A stretch of DNA of 40,187 nucleotides. Source: Deltaproteobacteria bacterium (GTDB lineage: Bacteria > Desulfobacterota > B13-G15 > RBG-16-54-18). Shown here in pieces: positions 7,832 through 14,207 of this stretch; position 1 is the stretch's first letter; each line of letters opens with the position of its first letter. The stretch is from positions 1 through 40,187 of the forward strand of contig JAFDHG010000034.1 in assembly GCA_019308925.1 (NCBI GenBank), read 5' to 3'. The notes under the pieces are model-generated. The model made no database searches. It had not been told where the DNA came from and was given only the letters and a program-made list of their open reading frames with translations. Made by a program: the position numbers and the translations under genes.

Positions 7832-8589
7832 GGTAGAGAAATACCCAATTCTTTGATCTTTTTGCGCAGGGTGTTTCGGTTTATGCCCAAAAAGCGGGCA
7901 GCGGTTACCTGAATATAGTCCGCCTTCTTCAGGGCGGTAATAATAAGAGTTCGCTCTACCAGGGAGATGATATCTTCCATAAGGCTCCCCTGGCTCTCGG
8001 TTTGCAAGTCCATGCGTTCGACTGCCACCCCCAATTTGCGCCTCAGGATCTCATCCAGAGATGTCTCCTCACCCCAGCGCATCCTCACCAAGGCAGGGGA
8101 GATAAAGGAGGCGACGGTGCTCAATAATTTTAACCCCTCCTCCCCTTCTGAACGGTGGGGGTGATCTATCCCCAAGATACCCAGAGAGATATCCCCCCAC
8201 CCCAGGGGTGCGCACATAAAAATGAGCTCAGAACGCTGAATATCCTCATTCACCCCCTGCAAGAGGGGTTCTTTCAATACGTCCGAAATCACCATGGGGC
8301 AACCAAGACGGATGACCTCACCACTTTTTCCCTCATCCACCTTGCACCGGTTTCCCTTCAGCCCCTGTAGGCATGGCCCATAGACCTCTTCGACGATCAC
8401 CTCCTCTTTTGTCCTATCAAAGAGACCAAGCAGCCCATTTTTGGTCTCTAGAATATCTTCCAAAAAGGCCATGGCGCTATGGAAGATGGAGTTTGCATCC
8501 TTAGCCGAGGTCAGGGCCTGGTTAAACTCATATAAAAGGGAGAGACGAAGCATAGAAAGATTTTCTCTCCGGTTTTGGGAGGATGGCAT
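7828..8589 (-). CDS. GAF-domain sensor with C-terminal Fis-type helix-turn-helix, no AAA+ domain
   Basis: A 253-residue predicted regulator. Residues about 15-170 form a GAF domain (SLLYEFNQALTSAKDANSIF, then LLGLFDRT, CAPLGWGDISLGILGIDHPH). The C-terminal 50 residues are a Fis-type helix-turn-helix of the NtrC/NifA kind (ALKKADYIQVTAARFLGINR then NTLRKKIKELGI). The sigma54-contacting AAA+ module normally between these two parts in NifA-like proteins is absent. It may therefore bind DNA as a sigma54-independent regulator or antagonist; targets are unknown. The start at 8589 is chosen because AAGGA lies 8 bases upstream; an ATG 19 codons earlier has no ribosome site. Its stop overlaps that of leuB. 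Confidence 0.75.
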   Translation of the reverse strand: MPSSQNRRENLSMLRLSLLYEFNQALTSAKDANSIFHSAMAFLEDILETKNGLLGLFDRTKEEVIVEEVYGPCLQGLKGNRCKVDEGKSGEVIRLGCPMVISDVLKEPLLQGVNEDIQRSELIFMCAPLGWGDISLGILGIDHPHRSEGEEGLKLLSTVASFISPALVRMRWGEETSLDEILRRKLGVAVERMDLQTESQGSLMEDIISLVERTLIITALKKADYIQVTAARFLGINRNTLRKKIKELGISLP

Positions 8590-8671
8590 AACAAGTATCC
8601 TTTTTAAGGGAAACAAACGAGGACATCTTATCTCCCTCCTCCCCATTTTTCAAGGGGAAATTTAACAGGAC

Positions 8672-8803
8672 TGTAATGCCTCAGTTATCAGGGGAGGAGG
8701 ACCTTTCCTGCTCACCCTCGGTGGGTGCCCCACCGCTCCCAGCAACTTCGCTCGGGGACAAGAGGCCCTTTGAAACCCATCCCACCAAGACTGAGGTATT
8801 ACA
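8672..8803. repeat. MITE-like element with 14-bp terminal inverted repeats (copy 1)
   Basis: TGTAATGCCTCAGT at 8672-8685 is matched, with one mismatch, by its reverse complement ACTGAGGTATTACA at 8790-8803, bounding a 132-bp segment without a credible gene. Inside is the hairpin GGTGGG-TGC-CCCACC. The first 31 bases of the element after T (8673-8703) and the stretch 8705-8721 recur exactly at 40042-40072 and 40171-40187. It lies upstream of the GAF-Fis gene, whose promoter it may influence. It could be a non-autonomous transposon or the solo end of an IS200/IS605-like element. Confidence 0.6.
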
Positions 8804-9098
8804 CAGGACTTTCCTTATTGACCACCTTGAAGTAAGCAACCTCCATATGTTAGGGTTAATAAATAAGGACCTTCTCCAATTTAGGGGGTGGTGTTGAAAG
8901 GGCTCAAGGGGTCAAAATGAAGGGTTCTAGGATTCTAGGGCTTGCGGCGAGCTCAGCCGAGCCGAGCGGTTCTAGTGTATTTTACTCGACCACCGGACCC
9001 CTTGGCCGCTGGAATCCTATGAGATGAATCCTTGGGCTTTTTTGGCAACTTTTTTTTGAGAAGAATAATCAATAGAGGGTAATAGAGGGTGACCATAG
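8804..9098. other. Non-coding stretch with degenerate intergenic repeat
   Basis: No credible gene. It contains CAAGGGGTC (near 8903-8911) and its inverse GACCCCTTG (near 8997-9005) flanking a CTAGG-rich segment with GGTTCTAGGATTCTAGGG and GGTTCTAGTG. Similar phrases (AGGATTCTAGGATTC, GGGTTCTAGTG) recur at about 31988-32052. Just before the next gene the ten bases AATAGAGGGT are repeated in tandem (9071-9080 and 9081-9090), duplicating the purine-rich ribosome-binding stretch. Confidence 0.45.
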
Positions 9099-9851
9099 AT
9101 GGAATTAATTATCCTGGGCTCAGGAACAGGGGTGCCCTCCCTTAAAAGGGGCTCGCCAGCCGCCCTGATAAAGGCGGGCGGTAAATCCTTACTTCTGGAC
9201 AGTGGTTCAGGGGCCATGAACAAGATGTTAAAGGCAGGGGTGACCTATAAGGATTTGGATATCATCCTCTACAGCCACATCCATCCAGATCATGTAGCTG
9301 ATTTGGTTCCCTTGATCTTCGCCTGCAAGTACAAGGAGGACCCCAGAGAGAAAGACCTCTTCATTATCGGTGGTAGAGGATTCCAGGACTACTTCGAGGG
9401 ATTGAGATGGGTCTATGGAGGCTGGGTAGAACCCGAGACCTTCCGCATCCATATTAAAGAGGTCCTCGCCGATGATATGGACCTTGGGGACATTCGGATC
9501 ACCACACTTCCCTTGGAGCATACGCCTGAAAGTGTTGGGTATCGGATAGAATCTCCCCAGGGGATGACCTTGACCTATTCAGGTGACACCGATTACTGTC
9601 GCAACATCGTGGAGCTGGCCAGGGGGGCGGATCTCCTCCTTTTAGAGGCCTCCTTCCCGGAGGGGATGAAGGTAAAAGGACATCTCACCCCTTCGCTGGC
9701 GGGCCGCATTGCCCATGAGGCAGGTTGTAAGAGGCTGATCCTCACCCACTTTTATCCTCTCTGTGACCAGTCCGATATAAAAGGGGACTGTCAGAGGATA
9801 TATCAAGGGGAGGTTATCCTGGCCTATGATATGATGAGGATAGAGGTCTAA
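9099..9851 (+). CDS. MBL-fold metallohydrolase, RNase Z-like
   Basis: A 250-residue metallo-beta-lactamase-fold protein. The di-zinc motif SHIHPDHVADL (His60, His62, Asp64, His65) is intact. It is followed by LPLEHTPESVGYRI (third metal-binding His), YSGDTDY (bridging Asp) and LTHFYP (last His). The opening MELIILGSGTGVPSLKRGSP is that of RNase Z/PhnP-type phosphodiesterases. It lacks the long flexible arm of true tRNase Z, so a general ribonuclease Z-like or cyclic-nucleotide phosphodiesterase role is equally possible. It is preceded by a duplicated AATAGAGGGT and is convergent with the MFS gene. Confidence 0.85.
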   Translation: MELIILGSGTGVPSLKRGSPAALIKAGGKSLLLDSGSGAMNKMLKAGVTYKDLDIILYSHIHPDHVADLVPLIFACKYKEDPREKDLFIIGGRGFQDYFEGLRWVYGGWVEPETFRIHIKEVLADDMDLGDIRITTLPLEHTPESVGYRIESPQGMTLTYSGDTDYCRNIVELARGADLLLLEASFPEGMKVKGHLTPSLAGRIAHEAGCKRLILTHFYPLCDQSDIKGDCQRIYQGEVILAYDMMRIEV

Positions 9852-9852
9852 G

Positions 9853-11067
9853 CTATCGCTGGGGGAGCCTTCTCAGGATCAGGAGGCCCAAGCCAAAAAA
9901 GAGGGTCAAGGAGAGGATGGCGATACGGTACTTCCAACTACCTAGGGGCTCACAAAGTTTCACTAATACCCCCCATTGGATGGGGCCGATGATGGCGGCG
10001 AGCTTCCCGGAGAGGGAGTATAGGCCGAAGAATTCACCATACATCCCGGGGGGAGAGAGGCTGATGAGGAGAGGGCGGTCGCACGTCCACACGCCGGCGA
10101 GGGCAAAACCTATTACGGGCCCGATGACCCAAAAGGTATACTTTGTCGCCGCCAAGGCACCCATAGTGGTGGTCAAGAGGAAGATCAAAAGGACCAGGGA
10201 AAGGGTCCTCTTATGGCCCCAGCGGTCTGTCACCATGCCCCAAGCAATGCCTCCCAAAATGGCGAAGACGGTGGAGACGATAAAGAAATCTTGCACCTCA
10301 CCTTTCCCACTGAACCCCACTATTTTCACCAGGTATATGGACATAAAGATGACGACGGTGTTGATTCCATCCAGGTAAAAAAACCTGGCGAGGAGAAACC
10401 TGAGGATCTGGGGATGGTCCTTGACCTTGATCAATGCCTTCCAGATCCCTTTCTCCTTCCACAACCTTCTTCCCCCGTCCTCCTTTACCCAAAGGAAGAT
10501 GGGGAGGGAAAAGAAGAAAAAGAGGAGGGCCGTGGGGAGAAAGGAAGCCACATTTCCACCCTCTGCGAGAAAGGGGACCTCCCAGCCCCAAAGTCTCCCG
10601 GAGACAAAGGGGGTGACCATGACCACCCCTAAGATGGCCCCCAGATAACCGAGTCCTACCCCCAGCCCCGATACTCTCCCCACTGTCCCCTCTCCGGTTA
10701 CCGCAGGCAAAAGGGCGTTGTAAAAGACCAGCCCCCCTTGATATGCATAGTTTGCCAAGGCAAAGCAGACAAGGGCTAAGGGAAGGGTAGCCAAAGAACC
10801 CAGCCCCCCTGTGGCGGATGTACAGGCCAAGGTGAACAGAAACAGAAGGGGCTTCCTCTTGCCCCACTTGTCGGACATGATCCCCAAAAGGGGCATGGTC
10901 AAGGCCACCGTCAGCATGGAGGCGGAGATGGCCAGGCTGTAATGGATATCTTCGCCTCCCAACTCCTGGGTCACCCAGAGGGGGAAATAGATGGAGACAA
11001 CATTGGCTGAAAAGATGGTGTTGGCAAAATCATAGAGGCCCCATGAGACGATCTCTATGCGTTTCAC
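9853..11067 (-). CDS. MFS transporter, UMF1 (Atg22-like) family
   Basis: A 404-residue inner-membrane protein with about 12 hydrophobic segments. The opening KRIEIVSWGLYDFANTIFSA is the hallmark of the UMF1 branch of the major facilitator superfamily, related to the yeast vacuolar effluxer Atg22. The MFS loop 2-3 motif is seen as GIMSDKWGKRKPLL and its repeat as GMVTDRWGHKRTLS. The substrate is unknown; amino-acid or small-metabolite efflux is guessed from Atg22. The start is taken at GTG 11067, with GGGGA before it, because this is where family members begin; the frame is open another 39 codons upstream but that part is not membrane-protein-like. Confidence 0.85.
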   Translation of the reverse strand: MKRIEIVSWGLYDFANTIFSANVVSIYFPLWVTQELGGEDIHYSLAISASMLTVALTMPLLGIMSDKWGKRKPLLFLFTLACTSATGGLGSLATLPLALVCFALANYAYQGGLVFYNALLPAVTGEGTVGRVSGLGVGLGYLGAILGVVMVTPFVSGRLWGWEVPFLAEGGNVASFLPTALLFFFFSLPIFLWVKEDGGRRLWKEKGIWKALIKVKDHPQILRFLLARFFYLDGINTVVIFMSIYLVKIVGFSGKGEVQDFFIVSTVFAILGGIAWGMVTDRWGHKRTLSLVLLIFLLTTTMGALAATKYTFWVIGPVIGFALAGVWTCDRPLLISLSPPGMYGEFFGLYSLSGKLAAIIGPIQWGVLVKLCEPLGSWKYRIAILSLTLFFGLGLLILRRLPQR

Positions 11068-11205
11068 ATCATTCCCCAAGTTTAACCTATAACAAAATCC
11101 CCGCTTCCCCTCAACGCCTTTTTTACAGCCGTTAACCTTGTGGAAAGAGAAATTATATGTTAATATCATTAAGCCTTTTCTCAAACCTGCTGCAAGGATT
11201 AAGGG

Positions 11206-11487
11206 ATGTTTGGTATAGGTATGACAGAGCTATTGATCATCTTGGGCCTTGCCCTGATATTGATCGGCCCGAAAAAACTCCCCGACCTAGCCAGATCCTT
11301 GGGCAAGACCATGGGGGAACTCCGCAAGGCCACTGATGATTTAAAGGAGACCATCTCGGAGGAGATCGAACCGATCAAGAAAGAGATCCCAGATAAAGAA
11401 GAGTTGGAGGAGGCCCTTAAAGAAAGGTTCTTAGCCGAGGAGGAAGAAGATAAAGATGACGAAGCCAAGAAAGGTCCTCAGACTTAG
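11206..11487 (+). CDS. tatA: Sec-independent translocase subunit TatA/TatB
   Basis: A 93-residue single-span protein. The opening MFGIGMTELLIILGLALILI is the short TatA/TatB membrane helix. The hinge and amphipathic helix GPKKLPDLARSLGKTMGELR follow, then a highly charged tail rich in Glu and Lys. The role is to form, with TatC, the twin-arginine pathway for folded proteins. MFGIG at the start is often TatB-like, while the FxxxxPKKLPxLxRxxG pattern is shared by both; with only one such gene beside tatC it may serve both roles. It ends six bases before tatC, so the two are one operon. Confidence 0.9.
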   Translation: MFGIGMTELLIILGLALILIGPKKLPDLARSLGKTMGELRKATDDLKETISEEIEPIKKEIPDKEELEEALKERFLAEEEEDKDDEAKKGPQT

Positions 11488-11493
11488 GAACTG

Positions 11494-12234
11494 ATGGAGG
11501 AGAAGAAACAGACCTTCATAGAACACCTGGAAGAGCTCCGCAAGAGATTGATCATCTCCTTGATCGCCGTGGGGATAGGCTTTGGCATCTGTTACATCTT
11601 TTCCAAAGAGATCTTCCAGCTATTGATGATCCCCCTCAAAAAGACCCTCCCTACCGGGGCCAGCATGATCTACACCAGCCTCCCCGAGGCCTTCTTCACC
11701 TATCTGAAGGTCTCACTCTTGGCAGGGATCTTCCTGGCCTCTCCACTAATCCTCTATCAGATCTGGATCTTTGTCGCGCCGGCCCTCTATAGCCATGAAA
11801 AGAGATACGTGATACCTTTTGTCACCCTCTCAACCTTTCTCTTCATCGGCGGGGCCGGCTTCGGCTATTTCGTCGTCTTTCCTATCGGTTTCAAATTCTT
11901 CCTCGGCTTTGCGACGGACCTCATAAAACCGGCGCCAAAGCTCAAGGAATACCTGTCCTTTTGTTCCATGCTCTTGTTCGCCTTCGGCCTGATCTTTGAG
12001 CTACCCCTCTTCATCCTCTTCCTCGCCAAGCTCGGTATAGTCGATGCCCGGATGCTGGCCCGCAACAGGAGATATGTAATTCTGGTCATCTTCGCTGTTG
12101 CGGCCATCTTGACCCCCCCAGACGTAGTCACGCAGTTAATGATGGCCGGCCCCCTTTTGATCCTCTATGAGGTTAGCATCTGGGTGGCGAAGATCTTCGG
12201 CAAGAAGAAAGAGGTAGAAGAAGCATCCGATTAA
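11494..12234 (+). CDS. tatC: Sec-independent protein translocase TatC
   Basis: A 246-residue, six-span inner-membrane protein that recognises twin-arginine signal peptides. The N-terminal cytoplasmic stretch KQTFIEHLEELRKRLI contains the conserved HLxELRxRL and its Glu residues. The loop before helix 2 carries LPEAFFTYLKVSL, and WIFVAPALYSHEKRYV follows, including the conserved FxxPGL-like segment. FGLIFELPLFILFLAKLGIV is helix 4, and TPPDVVTQLMMAGPLLILYE closes the family pattern. The length is normal. Stop TAA at 12232-12234 is followed by a 222-bp intergenic region holding the dcw promoter. Confidence 0.96.
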   Translation: MEEKKQTFIEHLEELRKRLIISLIAVGIGFGICYIFSKEIFQLLMIPLKKTLPTGASMIYTSLPEAFFTYLKVSLLAGIFLASPLILYQIWIFVAPALYSHEKRYVIPFVTLSTFLFIGGAGFGYFVVFPIGFKFFLGFATDLIKPAPKLKEYLSFCSMLLFAFGLIFELPLFILFLAKLGIVDARMLARNRRYVILVIFAVAAILTPPDVVTQLMMAGPLLILYEVSIWVAKIFGKKKEVEEASD

Positions 12235-12394
12235 TTCCCTTTGAACTATTCTTTAATACCTTATATACAACGGGTATCTATTCATTTTCCTTTAACATAG
12301 CGGAGTTAACGAGTTTTTCACAAAGTTTTCCACAGTTTTTGAACATACCCTGTTGATTTTCTCCTCTCTTTTTAAAAAAAGTTGAAAAAATTGC

Positions 12395-12422
12395 TTGACA
12401 AAGGTGTCTTTTCAGATATAAT
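12395..12422 (+). promoter_or_regulatory. Strong sigma70-type promoter of the dcw cluster (Pmra)
   Basis: TTGACA (12395-12400) and TATAAT (12417-12422) are both perfect consensus boxes separated by 16 bp. The predicted start is near 12429, inside the first MraZ repeat, so repressor binding would block RNA polymerase directly. The DNA upstream (12370-12390) is an A/T-rich tract that could act as an UP element. It is the only clear promoter seen in front of the 16-gene cluster. Confidence 0.85.
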
Positions 12423-12427
12423 TTGTG

Positions 12428-12452
12428 TGGGATGAAGTGGGATAAAGTGGAG
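12428..12452 (+). promoter_or_regulatory. MraZ operator (three MraZ-binding repeats)
   Basis: TGGGA at 12428-12432, TGGGA at 12438-12442 and TGGAG at 12448-12452 are spaced exactly 10 bp apart, one helical turn. MraZ proteins are known to bind tandem TGGGN repeats with 5-bp gaps between their own promoter and start codon. The third repeat doubles as the GGAG ribosome-binding site of mraZ. This predicts autorepression of the dcw cluster by MraZ. Confidence 0.85.
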
Positions 12453-12456
12453 CAAA

Positions 12457-12903
12457 ATGTTCAGAGGTAGATTTGAACACATCATAGACGACAAGGGAAG
12501 GGCAAGCGTCCCTGCCAAGCTCAGGGAGGTCTTGAAGCGGGAATACGGCAGTGACCAGCTGATCATCACCATCTTTGACAGTTGCTTGGTGGCCTACCCC
12601 ATTGAGGAATGGCAGGTCTTCGAAGAGAAGATGAAAGACCTATCCCTCCTCAAAAAAGAGGTGAAGTTTTTTCTTCGCTATTTTTATTCTGGGGCCATAG
12701 AGTGTGCCATCGATGACCATGGGAGGATCCTTATCCCCTCCCAATTTCGCGACCATGCTCACTTAAAAAAGGAGATCGTCTTTGTGGGTGTGATGAGGGG
12801 TTTCGAGATATGGGACAAGGGTGTCTGGGAGGAAGAAGTTGAAAGATATAAAGAGACCTTTGATGAAATAAGCGAGAGTATGGCCGAGTGGATGGGGCTT
12901 TGA
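12457..12903 (+). CDS. mraZ: Transcriptional regulator MraZ
   Basis: A 148-residue protein with two swapped-hairpin AbrB/MraZ repeats: HIIDDKGRASVPAKLREVL (about residues 8-26) and CAIDDHGRILIPSQFRDHA (about 80-98), each carrying the DxxGR motif used for DNA contact. MraZ forms a ring-shaped oligomer that binds its own promoter and represses the division cluster. The TGGGN repeats directly upstream match this. The length is normal. The ATG at 12457 follows GGAG in the last operator repeat. It overlaps rsmH by 16 bases. Confidence 0.97.
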   Translation: MFRGRFEHIIDDKGRASVPAKLREVLKREYGSDQLIITIFDSCLVAYPIEEWQVFEEKMKDLSLLKKEVKFFLRYFYSGAIECAIDDHGRILIPSQFRDHAHLKKEIVFVGVMRGFEIWDKGVWEEEVERYKETFDEISESMAEWMGL

Positions 12904-13838
12904 GGGAATATCTCCATACCCCCGTCTTGACAAAGGAGGTGATCAAATACCTAAAATGCTCAGGGGGAGGGACATTCGTCGATGCCACTGTAGGAGAAGG
13001 GGGACACGCCCTGGATATCTTGCGGGCCTCGCAGCAGAGTAGGGTTATCGGGATCGATTGGGATGAAGAGATCCTTGAGAAGGCGAGAAAGCGGTTAGTG
13101 GAGTATTCCGAAAGGGTGACCTTGATCCACGATGACTTTGTTCATCTCCCGCACATCCTGCGAGGGATGGGGATAAAGACGGTCGACGGCCTCCTCTTCG
13201 ACCTAGGGGTATCCACCTTTCACTTTAAAGAAGAGAGGCGGGGCTTCAGTTTTCAAAAAGATGGCCTCCTGGACATGAGGATGGACAAAAGGAGGAAGTT
13301 GACGGCCTATAACATAGTCAACCATTTCTCCCTGGAGGAGATAGAGGAGATCTTGAAAAGATATGGCGAAGAGAGATGGGCCAAGAGGATAGCCAAGGCC
13401 ATAGGAGAAAAGAGGCGCCAGAGCAGCATCCAGACCACCACGGAATTAGCGGAGATTGCCTCTCAAGCCATTCCGAAACAGTATCGTCCCCGCAGGGTAC
13501 ACCCAGCGACCAAGACCTTTTTGGCCCTAAGGATAGCAGTAAACGAGGAGCTAAAGAAGATAGAGGAGGTCCTCAAAGAAGCCCCCCTCCTGCTAAAAAG
13601 AGGGGGGAGGATCTGTGTGATATCCTTTCATTCTTTGGAAGACAGGATAGTCAAGGAAGGCCTCAAAAGGATGGAAAGCACCTGCATCTGCCCCCCTACC
13701 TTCCCGCAGTGCGTCTGCGGGGGGAGAGAGAAGGTCTTGCAGATAATCACCAAAAAACCTCTCACTCCCCCTCCAGAGGAGATGGGGAGTAATCCCCAGG
13801 CGCGAAGCGCAAAGCTAAGGGTGGCAGAGAGGGTATAA
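12888..13838 (+). CDS. rsmH: 16S rRNA m4C1402 methyltransferase
   Basis: A 316-residue SAM-dependent enzyme (old name MraW) that methylates N4 of C1402 in the 16S rRNA P site. Family motifs are LHTPVLTKEVIKYL, FVDATVGEGGHALDIL (SAM-binding glycine loop), GIDWDEEIL, FDLGVSTFHF, RRGFSFQKDGLLDMRMD, RRVHPATKTFLALRIAVN and ICVISFHSLEDRIVK. A Cys-rich segment CICPPTFPQCVCG near the end is typical. The start is most likely GTG 12888, inside the end of mraZ; TTG at 12900 is a second option. No strong ribosome site precedes either, suggesting coupled translation. Confidence 0.96.
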   Translation: MDGALREYLHTPVLTKEVIKYLKCSGGGTFVDATVGEGGHALDILRASQQSRVIGIDWDEEILEKARKRLVEYSERVTLIHDDFVHLPHILRGMGIKTVDGLLFDLGVSTFHFKEERRGFSFQKDGLLDMRMDKRRKLTAYNIVNHFSLEEIEEILKRYGEERWAKRIAKAIGEKRRQSSIQTTTELAEIASQAIPKQYRPRRVHPATKTFLALRIAVNEELKKIEEVLKEAPLLLKRGGRICVISFHSLEDRIVKEGLKRMESTCICPPTFPQCVCGGREKVLQIITKKPLTPPPEEMGSNPQARSAKLRVAERV

Positions 13839-13853
13839 AAAAAGGGGTGTACT

Positions 13854-14207
13854 ATGGGCAACTCCACTGTTTCTGTTCACCCCATCGATGAAACCAAAGT
13901 TTTACAGAAACAGAGGGTTTCCTCAAGGGTAAGGGTGAAGACCCAAGGACCTTCTATCATGCTGTCAGGTCTCTTTCTCCTCCTCATCTTGAGCATCATC
14001 TTTTATGTCTGGACGAGGGTCCAGGTGGTACAGTTCGGATATGAAATCTCCTCGGCATTAAATGAGAAAGAGGCGGCCATCATCGCCCACAATGAATTAA
14101 AGTTGGAGATCGCCACCCTGCGCTCAGCACAACAGGTGGAAAGGGAGGCCAGAGAAAAACTGGGGATGGATCTCCCCCGCAAAGATCAGCTTATAATAAT
14201 AAGATGA
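13854..14207 (+). CDS. ftsL: Cell division protein FtsL
   Basis: A 117-residue bitopic protein: a cytoplasmic N-terminus of about 35 residues, one membrane helix (SGLFLLLILSIIFYVWTRV, about 38-56), then a periplasmic coiled coil (EKEAAIIAHNELKLEIATLR) ending LGMDLPRKDQLIII. FtsL forms a complex with FtsB and FtsQ that activates FtsW-FtsI. Sequence identity in this family is always low; the call rests on topology, size, the leucine-zipper-like stretch and the position between rsmH and ftsI. AAAGGGG precedes the ATG, and its stop overlaps the ftsI start as ATGA. Confidence 0.85.
   Translation: MGNSTVSVHPIDETKVLQKQRVSSRVRVKTQGPSIMLSGLFLLLILSIIFYVWTRVQVVQFGYEISSALNEKEAAIIAHNELKLEIATLRSAQQVEREAREKLGMDLPRKDQLIIIR

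Noticed and set aside
8672-8803. CRISPR array at the repeat-rich gap
   Set aside because: There is one inverted pair and one distant copy, with no regular repeat-spacer pattern anywhere in the window.
10213-10632. Plus-strand open frames opposite the MFS transporter
   Set aside because: Low-complexity Lys/Glu/Pro translations antisense to a clear membrane protein; no ribosome site.
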